Source of the DNA: PALSA-555 sp035468285
GTDB taxonomy: Bacteria > Actinomycetota > Acidimicrobiia > IMCC26256 > PALSA-555
NCBI GenBank assembly: GCA_035468285.1
Contig: DATISY010000090.1
Coordinates: 12,098-76,097, forward strand
Reading direction: 5' to 3'
DNA length: 64,000 nt
Shown: positions 1 to 7,285 of the stretch, in pieces
Position numbering within the stretch: the stretch's first letter is position 1
Layout: each line of letters opens with the position of its first letter
Translations under genes and position numbers: made by a program
The notes under the pieces: generated by a model
What the model was told of the DNA's origin: nothing
The model's input: only the letters and a program-made list of their open reading frames with translations
Database searches by the model: none

Positions 1-593
1 GTGAGGAACGCCTTGATCGCGGCGCGGCTGTTGGCCGGTTCCTCCCACCAGTGGCCGATCAGCATGAACGAGCAGAGCCCGACCAGCTCCCAGCCCACGA
101 GGAGCTGCAGCAGGTTCTCCGCGACCACGAGTGTGAGCATCGATGCCGTGAACAGGGACAGCGCAGCGAAGTACCAGGTGAAGCGGCGGTCGCCTCGCAT
201 GTAGGCGGTGGAGTAGATGTGCACCAGCAGTGAGATGAGCGTGACGACGACGAGCATCATCACGGTCAGGCCGTCGACGTAGGTCCCGACCCCGAACTTC
301 GCAGATCCGTTCTGCCACCAGGTCACCGACTCCGTGACGGGCCGCACCACCTGGTGCGCGCCGCTCGAGGTGGCGAGACCTTTCGTGAACGCCGCGAGGC
401 CCTGGCTGGTGCCCGTCGCATCGTCGACCCGTTGGATCCACTGGACGGCCGCGACGCAGGAGGCGATGAACGAGGCGCCGACAGCGGCGACGCCGATCAC
501 CGCGCCCTTCTACGGGGAGCGCTTCCCGAAGAAGATGATCGCGAGGAACGAGACCGCGGGCAGCGATGGGATGAGCCAGGCGTTTTGCAGCAT
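1..593 (-). pseudogene. nuoL: NADH-quinone oxidoreductase subunit L, first operon; 5' part only, with an in-frame amber codon
   Basis: This is the N-terminal 197 codons of a NuoL proton-pumping subunit; the gene runs off the left edge. The ATG at 593-591 lies 6 bases after the nuoK stop, and the product opens MLQNAWLIPSLPAVSFLAII, a normal first NuoL helix. Codon 28 (512-510) is TAG. Reading resumes in the same frame with KGAVIGVAAVGASF and later GWELVGLCSFMLIGHWW, the conserved NuoL core, so no frameshift is involved. Translation would give a 27-residue peptide unless the codon is suppressed, is a base-call error, or initiation occurs at GTG 500-498, which would lose the first helix. A complete nuoL lies at 12053-14113, so loss of this copy could be tolerated. 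The family assignment is secure; the pseudogene status is not. Confidence 0.72.
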
Positions 594-599
594 GGTTCG

Positions 600-899
600 T
601 CAGCCCTTTAGCTGGTCGACTTCGTCGAGGTTCGGGCTGCGCAGGTTGCGGTAGATGAGCAGCACGATGGCCAGGCCGACGCCGACCTCCGCGGCGGCGA
701 TGGTGATCACGAACAGGGCGAACACTTGACCGCTGATGTTCCTGGTGAACGCCGAGAACGCGATGAGGTTGATGCTGACCGCGTTGAGCATCAGCTCGAC
801 GCTCATGAGCACCAGGACACCGTTGCGGCGCGCCAGTACGCCGTAGATCCCGGTGCAGAACAGGAAGGCGCTGAGGATCAGGAACTCGTTGAGTTGCAC
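600..899 (-). CDS. nuoK: NADH-quinone oxidoreductase subunit K (first operon)
   Basis: This 99-residue protein has three membrane helices, the normal length and layout of NuoK/MrpC-like subunits of the complex I membrane arm. The two membrane glutamates used in proton transfer are visible: E35 in the SVELMLNAV motif of helix 2 and E71 in the AAAEVGVG motif of helix 3. The start is GTG at 899, one base after the end of nuoJ. The gene lies in a tightly packed leftward operon and is presumably translated by coupling with its neighbours. A second, diverged copy is at 14138-14455. Confidence 0.95.
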   Translation of the reverse strand: MQLNEFLILSAFLFCTGIYGVLARRNGVLVLMSVELMLNAVSINLIAFSAFTRNISGQVFALFVITIAAAEVGVGLAIVLLIYRNLRSPNLDEVDQLKG

Positions 900-900
900 C

Positions 901-1407
901 TCAGTCCTTTCGGGCCAGAACGACGGCGCCGACGAGCGCGGCGAGGAGCAGCATGGAGACGATCTCGAAGGGAACCACGAAGACCCGGAAGATGTCCTGG
1001 CCGATCGTGCTGGTGCGACCGAGGGACACGAGCGCGTGGCTGAAGTGGATCTTCTTCCCGCCGAAGGCGTCGACGAACAGCGCGATGAGTACCCCGAGGA
1101 CGAAGAGGGCGGCGACGAGCGCGCCCAACCGCTGGTCGTTGTCGAGGGATGTCCCTTCGCCTCGCATCGGCGCGCGGGTGAGCATCACCCCGAACAGGAA
1201 GAGGATCACGACCGCGCCGATGTAGATCAGGACCTGCACCCAGGCCACGAACTCTGCCGCGAGGAGGATGTACTGGGCTGCGGCACCGGCGAGGACGACG
1301 ACGAGGAACAGGGCGGCATGGACGACGTTGCGGGACCGGACCACGCCGATGGCGGCCACGGCCATCGCGACGGCGAGGAACCAGAAGGCGACCTGCTGCT
1401 CCCACAT
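901..1407 (-). CDS. nuoJ: NADH-quinone oxidoreductase subunit J (first operon)
   Basis: This 168-residue membrane subunit of the complex I arm has about five hydrophobic helices. The N-terminus (MWEQQVAFWFLAVAMAVAAI) and the following NVVHAALFL segment are typical of NuoJ, as is the QVLIYIGAVVILFLFGVML stretch that corresponds to the helix with a pi-bulge in characterised complexes. It starts at ATG 1407, 4 bases after the nuoI stop. The gene belongs to the nuoEFG-less operon; the paralogue in the complete operon is at 14452-15006. Confidence 0.95.
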   Translation of the reverse strand: MWEQQVAFWFLAVAMAVAAIGVVRSRNVVHAALFLVVVLAGAAAQYILLAAEFVAWVQVLIYIGAVVILFLFGVMLTRAPMRGEGTSLDNDQRLGALVAALFVLGVLIALFVDAFGGKKIHFSHALVSLGRTSTIGQDIFRVFVVPFEIVSMLLLAALVGAVVLARKD

Positions 1408-1411
1408 GGCG

Positions 1412-1909
1412 TTACTTCTTGCCTTTCGACTCGGCGCCGACCTCGAGGGGCTCCGCCTCGGGGACGGTCTCCATCCACTCGCCGAGCTTGACCTTGTCGT
1501 GCAGCAGGTTCGAGATCTGGAACTCCGAGTACTCGTACTCCGGGCTCCAGAACAGCGCGTCGAAGGGGCAGACCTCGACGCAGATCCCGCAGTACATGCA
1601 CAACGCGTAGTCGATGTCGAAGCGGTCGAGCACGCTCACCGAGCGGGGGCGGCCACCTTCGCGGCGCGGGGGTCGCTGCTCCTTGTGCCCTTCGATGTAG
1701 ATGCACCAGTCGGGGCACTGGCGGGCGCAGAGCATGCAGACGGTGCAGTTCTCTTCTTTGAGGGCGATGACCCCTCGGGCCCGGGGGGTGGGGGCTTCTC
1801 TCTCGTGGGGGTACTGCACCGTGACGGCGGGGCGCAGCATGGTCTTGAGCGTCACTCCGAGCCCGCCGATGAGGCCGGGCATCTTCGGCCGAGAGGGCTT
1901 CGCGGGCAT
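1412..1909 (-). CDS. nuoI: NADH-quinone oxidoreductase subunit I, two 4Fe-4S clusters (first operon)
   Basis: This 165-residue ferredoxin-like subunit would carry clusters N6a and N6b in the peripheral arm. Two complete CxxCxxCxxxCP motifs are seen: C55, C58, C61, C65 and C104, C107, C110, C114. The start chosen is ATG 1909, whose ATGA overlaps the nuoH stop; an in-frame upstream start at 1978 lies inside nuoH and is unlikely. The C-terminal tail is charged (EVGAESKGKK). In an operon without nuoE, nuoF and nuoG this subunit would be the nearest iron-sulfur entry to NuoB, so its electron donor is unknown. Confidence 0.95.
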   Translation of the reverse strand: MPAKPSRPKMPGLIGGLGVTLKTMLRPAVTVQYPHEREAPTPRARGVIALKEENCTVCMLCARQCPDWCIYIEGHKEQRPPRREGGRPRSVSVLDRFDIDYALCMYCGICVEVCPFDALFWSPEYEYSEFQISNLLHDKVKLGEWMETVPEAEPLEVGAESKGKK

Positions 1910-2949
1910 CAGAGCGCCACCTTGAAGACGCCGGTGAGGAGGACGTTGGCGAGACCGAGGGGAATGAGGAACTTCCACGCCAACGCCTGCAGCTGATCTT
2001 CGCGCAGGCGTGGGTACGTGAACCGCACCCAGAACATGAGGAAGGCGACGAACATCAGCTTCGCGAAGAGCACGAAGGGCCCGAGGATGTTGGCGAGGTC
2101 GCCGTGCAGGCCGGGGATGGCCCAGCCCCCGAGGAACAGGGTGGCGGCGATCGCCGCGAACGCGAAGGCGGTGCCGAACTCACCGATGAAGAAGAACAGG
2201 AACCGGAATCCCGTGTACTCGACCATGTAGCCCGAGACGAGCTCGCTCTCGGCGACGGGCATGTCGAAGGGCGTCTGGGTGAGCTCGGCCTGGGAGGCGA
2301 CGAGGAACAGCGCGAACCCGATGAACTGGGTGAGGATGAACGGCTCGCCGATGCCGTTCCAGCCGAAGATCGAGCCGTGCTGCTGGTTGAGGACGATCCC
2401 CTGGAGGCTCATGGTGCCGGCTTGGATCACGACGCCGACGACCGCGAGCAGCAGCGGGAGCTCGTAGGCGATGAGCTGGGCGGCGGCTCGGAGAGCGCCG
2501 AGCAGCGCGAACTTGTTCGCGCTCGCCCATCCGGCCATGAGCACGCCGATCACGGAGAGGCTCGACACCGCGAGCGCGTAGAAGACGCCGACGTCGAGGT
2601 TCTTGACGACGAGGTCGGGTCCCATCGGGATCACGAGGAACACGAGGAACGTGGACATGACGACGACCGCGGGAGCGGCCGCGAACACCCGCCGGTCGGA
2701 TTCGGCGGGCATGATGTCCTCCTTCTGGAGGAACTTCAGGCCGTCGCCGACCAGCTGGTACCAGCCGTGGAAGCCGCCGGGGTCCATGGGGCCGAGCCGG
2801 CTCTGCATGTGGCTCATCATCTTCAGCAGGAACACGTATCCGAGGATGATCGCGCCCAGCGGGATGATCATGAGGATGACGATGGTCTTGATCGCGAGCG
2901 TCGTGCCCCAGCCGAGGTTCAGGGCGAGCGTAGGGATGGCCGCCATCAC
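1909..2949 (-). CDS. nuoH: NADH-quinone oxidoreductase subunit H (first operon)
   Basis: This 346-residue membrane subunit sits at the junction of the two arms of complex I and helps form the quinone chamber. About eight hydrophobic helices are visible. The family signatures GPMDPGGFHGWYQLVGDGLKF (residues about 50-70) and the acidic ELPLLLAVVG loop are present, as is FDMPVAESELVSGY, equivalent to the conserved acidic third loop. It starts at ATG 2949 and overlaps the nuoD stop by 4 bases. Its sequence differs widely from the copy at 15632-16834, so the two operons are old paralogues and not a recent duplication. Confidence 0.95.
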   Translation of the reverse strand: MMAAIPTLALNLGWGTTLAIKTIVILMIIPLGAIILGYVFLLKMMSHMQSRLGPMDPGGFHGWYQLVGDGLKFLQKEDIMPAESDRRVFAAAPAVVVMSTFLVFLVIPMGPDLVVKNLDVGVFYALAVSSLSVIGVLMAGWASANKFALLGALRAAAQLIAYELPLLLAVVGVVIQAGTMSLQGIVLNQQHGSIFGWNGIGEPFILTQFIGFALFLVASQAELTQTPFDMPVAESELVSGYMVEYTGFRFLFFFIGEFGTAFAFAAIAATLFLGGWAIPGLHGDLANILGPFVLFAKLMFVAFLMFWVRFTYPRLREDQLQALAWKFLIPLGLANVLLTGVFKVAL

Positions 2950-4130
2950 CGGTCGATGTCACCCAGGATGAAGTAGAGGGACGCCAGGATCGTGATCACG
3001 TCGGGCACGTAGACGCCCCGCAGCAGCCACGGGACGATGGACACGTTGCTGAACGACGCGGAGCGGATCTTGACCCGGAACGGCCCGGTCGCGCCCTTCG
3101 AGATGAGGTAGTAGCCCATCTGTCCGAGGGGGTTCTCAGTCTCGACCCAGATCTCGCCCTCGGGCACCTTGATGATGCGTGGGACCTTCGCCATGACGGG
3201 GCCGCTGGGGATGGCGTCGAGGCACTGCAGGACCATCCGGGCCGCCTCGCGCGTCTCTTGGAGGCGGACCCAGTAGCGCGAGTAGGAGTCACCGTCGGGG
3301 TGGGTCCAGACCCGGAAGTCGAGGTCGGGGTAGACGAGGTACGGGGGGCCGTCGCGGCGCAGGTCCCAGTCGACGCCCGAGGCGCGGAGGTTGGAGCCCG
3401 AGACGCCGTACGAGGCGCCGACGTGGTCGGGGATGATTCCGATGCCCCGGGTTCGGGCTTCGAAGATCTCGTTGCCGAGGACGAGGTCCTCGAAGTCGTC
3501 ACACGCGTCGAACACGACTTTCATCGTCGAGCGGCATTCGGCGATCCATCCCCAGGGGAGGTCGTCCTTGATGCCGCCGATCCGGTTGAAGTTGGGGTGG
3601 AAGCGTCCCCCGGTGGCGGCCTCGATGAGGTTCAGGACGTACTCGCGGTCCCGGAACCCGTAGAACGCGGGGGTGAGCGCGCCGACCTGCAGGCCCATTT
3701 CGCCGAGGAACAGCAGGAAGGTCGCGATGCGTGACAGCTCGGTGAGGATGGTCCGGATGTACTTGGCGCGCGGTGGGGCTTCGATGCTCATGAGCCGTTC
3801 CGCGGCGTCCATGAACGGGACCTCGTTGGCGAAGCTGGAGAGCCAGTCGATGCGGTTGACGAGCGTGGTGATCTGCGGATACGTGCGGAACTCGGTGAGC
3901 TTCTCGTATCCCCGGTGCATGTACCCGATGACCGGATCGGCGGTCACCACGCGCTCACCGTCGAGGCGCACCACGATGCGGAGTGTCCCGTGCGTCGCCG
4001 GGTGCTGGGGGCCGAGGTTGAGGATCATGTCGCCGGTGTCGAGCTCGACCGCCACTTGCGCGTCGGCGAGGTGACGCAACGCCGACCGGTCGACGGCGTA
4101 GCCGTCGGCAGGGGGAAGGGTGGTGCTCAC
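2946..4130 (-). CDS. nuoD: NADH-quinone oxidoreductase subunit D, 49-kDa type (first operon)
   Basis: This 394-residue peripheral subunit forms the quinone pocket with NuoB. The hallmark LNLGPQHPATHGTLR motif is near residue 40, including the histidine that faces quinone. The start is GTG 4130 (VSTTLPPADG), which overlaps the nuoC stop; the longer reading frame up to 4385 lies inside nuoC and is discarded. NuoC and NuoD are separate proteins here, not fused as in enterobacteria. The gene lies in the operon without NADH-oxidising subunits, so a donor other than NADH is likely. The second copy is at 21394-22680. Confidence 0.95.
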   Translation of the reverse strand: MSTTLPPADGYAVDRSALRHLADAQVAVELDTGDMILNLGPQHPATHGTLRIVVRLDGERVVTADPVIGYMHRGYEKLTEFRTYPQITTLVNRIDWLSSFANEVPFMDAAERLMSIEAPPRAKYIRTILTELSRIATFLLFLGEMGLQVGALTPAFYGFRDREYVLNLIEAATGGRFHPNFNRIGGIKDDLPWGWIAECRSTMKVVFDACDDFEDLVLGNEIFEARTRGIGIIPDHVGASYGVSGSNLRASGVDWDLRRDGPPYLVYPDLDFRVWTHPDGDSYSRYWVRLQETREAARMVLQCLDAIPSGPVMAKVPRIIKVPEGEIWVETENPLGQMGYYLISKGATGPFRVKIRSASFSNVSIVPWLLRGVYVPDVITILASLYFILGDIDR

Positions 4131-4834
4131 GAGGGGGTCTCGTCGCCGCCGGGCACCGCGGCGGGCTCCGGGGTGTCCTCGTCCGGCATGGCCTCGACGT
4201 CGACCAGGCCAGGCCAGGGCTTCACGACGCGCGCGAGGAGCGGAAAGTCCTTGCGGAGCGGGTGGCCTTCGAACTCGTTCGGCAGGTACAGGTGCCGGAG
4301 GCCCGGGTGACCGTCGAACACGATCCCGAACATCTCCCAGCACTCCCGTTCGTGCCAGTCGGCACCCGGGTAGATGTCGACCCACGACGGCACGCTGGGT
4401 GATTCGTCGGCGACGTCGGCTTTGAGGGTCAGCCCGTGGTGGCCGCTGGTCGACTGCACGTGCGCGAAGACCTGGAACCGTCCCGCGGATCCGGCCGCAC
4501 CGTAGGTCGTCTCGGTGGGTTGGACGGGCGAGGAGGTGTCGCCGCTCGCTTCGTCACCTTCGCGGGGGGCGGGTTGCCAGTCGATGCCGGAGATGAAGCA
4601 CAGGTAGTCGCACTCGAGCTCGTTCTGGGCGACCTCGGCGGCTCGCCGCCATGCTCCGGACGCGACCCGGATGATGAGGTCGTCGTAGGCCACCGCGCTG
4701 TCGAGGAGGTCGGCGCCCAGCGCGGCGCGGAGCCGCTCGAGGATCCAGTCGTGCTTCGGGTTCGACGCGGGTTCGGCGGCGTCGTCCGGCGGGTCGGTGA
4801 TGGGCTCGTCAGCCAACGACGATCGGCTCCCCAC
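4127..4834 (-). CDS. nuoC: NADH-quinone oxidoreductase subunit C, 30-kDa type (first operon)
   Basis: This 235-residue protein has the NuoC core near its C-terminus: DWHERECWEMFGIVFDGHPG followed by LRHLYLPNEFEGHPLRKDFP. The first 30 residues and an insertion around residues 90-115 are low in complexity and acidic. The best start is GTG 4834, which overlaps nuoB by 26 bases; TTG 4816 is an alternative. NuoC docks the peripheral arm and has no cofactor. Its presence shows that this operon encodes the whole connecting module and lacks only the nuoEFG module. Confidence 0.92.
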   Translation of the reverse strand: MGSRSSLADEPITDPPDDAAEPASNPKHDWILERLRAALGADLLDSAVAYDDLIIRVASGAWRRAAEVAQNELECDYLCFISGIDWQPAPREGDEASGDTSSPVQPTETTYGAAGSAGRFQVFAHVQSTSGHHGLTLKADVADESPSVPSWVDIYPGADWHERECWEMFGIVFDGHPGLRHLYLPNEFEGHPLRKDFPLLARVVKPWPGLVDVEAMPDEDTPEPAAVPGGDETPS

Positions 4835-5324
4835 GCCAGCGCTTCTGCAGCTCGTCGTTGCCGAGGCCCTCGTGTTGGATTCGTTCTTGGAGCAGGACGA
4901 TTCCCTGCAGGAGTGCCTCGGGCCGGGGGGGACATCCGGGCACGTAGACGTCGACGGGGATGACCTGGTCGACGCCTTTGGTCACGGAGTAGGAGTCCCA
5001 GTACGGGCCGCCGCAGTTCGCACACGACCCCATCGAGATCACGTACTTGGGGTCCGGCATCTGCTCGTAGAGGCGCTTGATGGACGGGGCCATCTTGTCG
5101 GTGACGGTCCCGGAGATGACGACGAGGTCGGCTTGGCGAGGGCTCGCCGGGAACGGGATGACGCCGAGGCGCATCATGTCGTAGCGGGGACTGGCCAGCG
5201 CGGCGCCCATCTCGATGGCGCAGCACGCGAGGCCCCACTGGAACATCCAGAGCGAGTACTTGCGGCTGTAGTTGAGCAGCCAGGTGAGTGGTTTCGGCAG
5301 TCGACCCTGTTCGACTAGGCCCAC
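4809..5324 (-). CDS. nuoB: NADH-quinone oxidoreductase subunit B, cluster N2 (first operon)
   Basis: This 171-residue subunit binds the terminal 4Fe-4S cluster N2. Its ligands are C34-C35 in WGLACCAIEM, C101 in MGSCANCGG and C131 in VPGCPPRP. The start is GTG 5324 (VGLVEQGRLP), overlapping the end of nuoA by 10 bases. The long upstream continuation of the frame runs through nuoA and is not real. The copy at 23255-23821 is clearly different (for example VCASTGG in place of SCANCGG), which supports two separately evolving complexes. Confidence 0.95.
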   Translation of the reverse strand: MGLVEQGRLPKPLTWLLNYSRKYSLWMFQWGLACCAIEMGAALASPRYDMMRLGVIPFPASPRQADLVVISGTVTDKMAPSIKRLYEQMPDPKYVISMGSCANCGGPYWDSYSVTKGVDQVIPVDVYVPGCPPRPEALLQGIVLLQERIQHEGLGNDELQKRWRGEPIVVG

Positions 5325-5677
5325 CGCAGCACTCCTTTTCGCCAGGCGTAGACGAGGCCGAGGGTGAGCACCACGAGGAAGACGCTCATCTCGACGAGGC
5401 CGAACACGTCGAGGGTCTTGAGGTTGACGGCCCACGGGAAGATGAAGACCGCCTCGACGTCGAATATGACGAAGAGGAGCGCATAGATGTAATAGCGGAC
5501 GTTCGACTGGCCCCAGCCCCCGACGGGGTCCGAGCCGGACTCGTAGCTGATGTACTTGTCTTCTTGCGGCCGGTTCGGGCGCAGGAGACGGCCGGCGCCG
5601 AGCATCGCGCCGAACATGAGCGCGGCGGCCCCGATCAGGACGGCGACGGACAGGTACTGCCGGTAGAACTCGGTCAC
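5315..5677 (-). CDS. nuoA: NADH-quinone oxidoreductase subunit A (first operon)
   Basis: This 120-residue subunit has three membrane helices. The conserved loop contains KYISYESGSDPVGGWGQSNV, followed by RYYIYALLFVIFDVEAVFIF. The usual loop cysteine (YECG in the other copy) is replaced here by serine (YESG), as in several NuoA families. The start is GTG 5677; no better start lies between it and the -10 box at 5722-5727. It is the first gene of the leftward operon that lacks nuoE, nuoF and nuoG. Confidence 0.94.
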   Translation of the reverse strand: MTEFYRQYLSVAVLIGAAALMFGAMLGAGRLLRPNRPQEDKYISYESGSDPVGGWGQSNVRYYIYALLFVIFDVEAVFIFPWAVNLKTLDVFGLVEMSVFLVVLTLGLVYAWRKGVLRWA

Positions 5678-5714
5678 TGCGAGCCGGCCCTCTCGATCCC
5701 CCGGGGATGCACCG

Positions 5715-5729
5715 GGCGCGCAGGCTATC
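5715..5729 (-). promoter_or_regulatory. Predicted promoter core of the first nuo operon
   Basis: Read leftward this is GATAGCCTGCGCGCC, with TAGCCT (5727-5722) as a TANNNT -10 box 44 bases before the nuoA start. The identical 15 bases lie 42 bases before the second nuoA at 24331-24345. No convincing -35 box is seen; TTCAGG lies 19 bases upstream. The function is inferred from the conserved sequence and position. Confidence 0.6.
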
Positions 5730-5772
5730 AGTGAGGGTCCGCCGGGCCTGAACCGCCGGGAGCCTGAACCGT

Positions 5773-5796
5773 GGTCGCGCAGGTCCCTGCGCGACC
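5773..5796. repeat. Perfect 11-bp inverted repeat upstream of the patatin-like gene
   Basis: GGTCGCGCAGG at 5773-5783 is followed by TC and then its exact complement CCTGCGCGACC at 5786-5796. It lies 27 bases upstream of the chosen start of the patatin-like gene, in the space between the divergent nuoA and patatin genes. It could be a dyad operator or a very stable RNA hairpin. Confidence 0.6.
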
Positions 5797-5823
5797 ATGA
5801 CCGAGACGAGGAGGAGGGGTCGC

Positions 5824-6741
5824 ATGCCAGGATCGCCGCGGCGCGCTGGCGGGGCACGGCCGCCTGGCACAGCGTTCGTGCTCTCGGGTGGCGGCAACCA
5901 GGGTGTGGCGCAGGTCGGGATGCTCCGCGCGCTGCTCGAACATGGGATCGTGCCCGACGTGGTGGTGGGCACCTCGGCGGGTGCGCTGAACGGCTGCTCG
6001 ATCGCCACGTCACCGACCCTGGAGCGGGTCGATGAACTGGAGCGGGTGTGGCTGGGGTTACGAGGTGAGCAGGTCTTCCCGGGCGGGGTCCTGAAGCGGG
6101 CGTGGAATGTGTTGCGCCGCGACGACCACCTCTCCCCGAGCGAGGGTCTGCTCGGGGTGGTGGAGTCCGCGGGATCGGCGGCGGACTTCGCCAGCCTGGA
6201 GGTCCCGTTGCGGGTGGTGACGACGGACCTGGACACCGGCGACGAGATTCTCATCGTGTCGGGTCCGACGGCCCCGGCGCTGTTGGCGAGCGCGGCGATC
6301 CCGGGCATCTTCCCGCCCGTGGAGTTGAACGGGCATCGGCTGGTCGACGGGGCGGTCGTGAACCTGGTGCCGATCTCGCATGCGCTCGCCGGTCCGACCG
6401 GTCGGATCTTCGTGCTCGACGTCTCGGACCCGCTGGGTGACCGCCCGATCCGCTCCCCGTTGGATGTGGCGATCCGGGCGTTCGCGATCTCGCGTGATCA
6501 GCGCTTCGAGCTCGAGCTGCAGTGGGTCCCACCCGACGTCGAAGTGGTCGTGTTGCCGGCGCCCCGGGATGACCGCGAGTTCTTCGACTTTTCGGGTGGC
6601 GGTGCGATCGTCAACGAGGCGTACAAGCTGGCGTCGGACGCGCTCGACGAGTACGAGGGCCGATCGCAGCCTCGGTCGAGACGGTTCTGGGCCTGGGGCG
6701 GCAGAGGACGGACGCTCAGGCGTTCCAGCGTCGGAGCGTGA
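5824..6741 (+). CDS. Patatin-like phospholipase (RssA/NTE family)
   Basis: This 305-residue lipid acyl hydrolase carries the oxyanion loop GGGNQG (residues 22-27), the nucleophile motif GTSAG with S51, and a later DGAVVN motif giving the catalytic aspartate, so the Ser-Asp dyad is complete. The start chosen is ATG 5824 because a strong ribosome site (GAGGAGGAGG) ends 6-7 bases before it. The upstream ATG at 5797 has no such site and abuts a perfect palindrome. The C-terminal 40 residues are basic. It is divergent from the first nuo operon, and its end overlaps the convergent histidine phosphatase by 26 bases. The substrate is unknown. Confidence 0.88.
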   Translation: MPGSPRRAGGARPPGTAFVLSGGGNQGVAQVGMLRALLEHGIVPDVVVGTSAGALNGCSIATSPTLERVDELERVWLGLRGEQVFPGGVLKRAWNVLRRDDHLSPSEGLLGVVESAGSAADFASLEVPLRVVTTDLDTGDEILIVSGPTAPALLASAAIPGIFPPVELNGHRLVDGAVVNLVPISHALAGPTGRIFVLDVSDPLGDRPIRSPLDVAIRAFAISRDQRFELELQWVPPDVEVVVLPAPRDDREFFDFSGGGAIVNEAYKLASDALDEYEGRSQPRSRRFWAWGGRGRTLRRSSVGA

Positions 6742-7285
6742 CGTCCTCGTGCTCGTGGCCGAGGACGTTGAGCGTCGCGGTCTCGAGGGCGAACTGGGCG
6801 CCGTTCCGGACGTTGAAGCCGAGGTACACCGCGGTGAGGGCCCTCAGGATGTGCCCGTGCGCGAAGAGCAACGTGTCCCCGGGCGCGGCTTCGCACCGGG
6901 CGATCACTGCCTGGACCCGGGTCTGCACCTGCGGGGCGGTCTCCCCGCCCGGTGGGTCCCCGTTCCAGATGGTCCAGCCGGGCCGGTCGACGCGGATCTC
7001 GTCGCTCGTGACGCCTTCGTAGTCGCCGTAGTCCCATTCGAGGAGGTCCTCGTCGACGACCGCGTCGGGATAGCCGGCGAGCCGTGCGGTGTCGCGGGCC
7101 CGTCGCAACGGGCTCGTCAGCACGAGCGCGAACGTCTGGTCGCGCAGACGGGGCGCGAGCCCGAGCGCCTCGTCCTCACCGGTTGGCAGGAGCGGGAGGT
7201 CGGTGCGGCCGGTGTGGCGGCCTTCTTGGCTCCACTCGGTGTCGCCGTGACGGACGAGCCAGATCCCGGGCGCGGTCGCGGTCAC
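6716..7285 (-). CDS. Histidine phosphatase / phosphoglycerate-mutase family protein
   Basis: This 189-residue protein begins with a short strand and LVRHGDTEW, the RHG motif holding the phosphorylated histidine. TSPLRRARDTARLAG gives the second arginine, DYGDYEG lies near residue 90, and FAHGHILRAL gives the second histidine, so all four core residues are present. It starts at GTG 7285 and overlaps the pgi stop by 4 bases, so the two genes are probably translated together. Members act on sugar phosphates, nucleotides or phosphoproteins; the pgi neighbour favours a sugar phosphate, but this is inference. Confidence 0.88.
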   Translation of the reverse strand: MTATAPGIWLVRHGDTEWSQEGRHTGRTDLPLLPTGEDEALGLAPRLRDQTFALVLTSPLRRARDTARLAGYPDAVVDEDLLEWDYGDYEGVTSDEIRVDRPGWTIWNGDPPGGETAPQVQTRVQAVIARCEAAPGDTLLFAHGHILRALTAVYLGFNVRNGAQFALETATLNVLGHEHEDVTLRRWNA

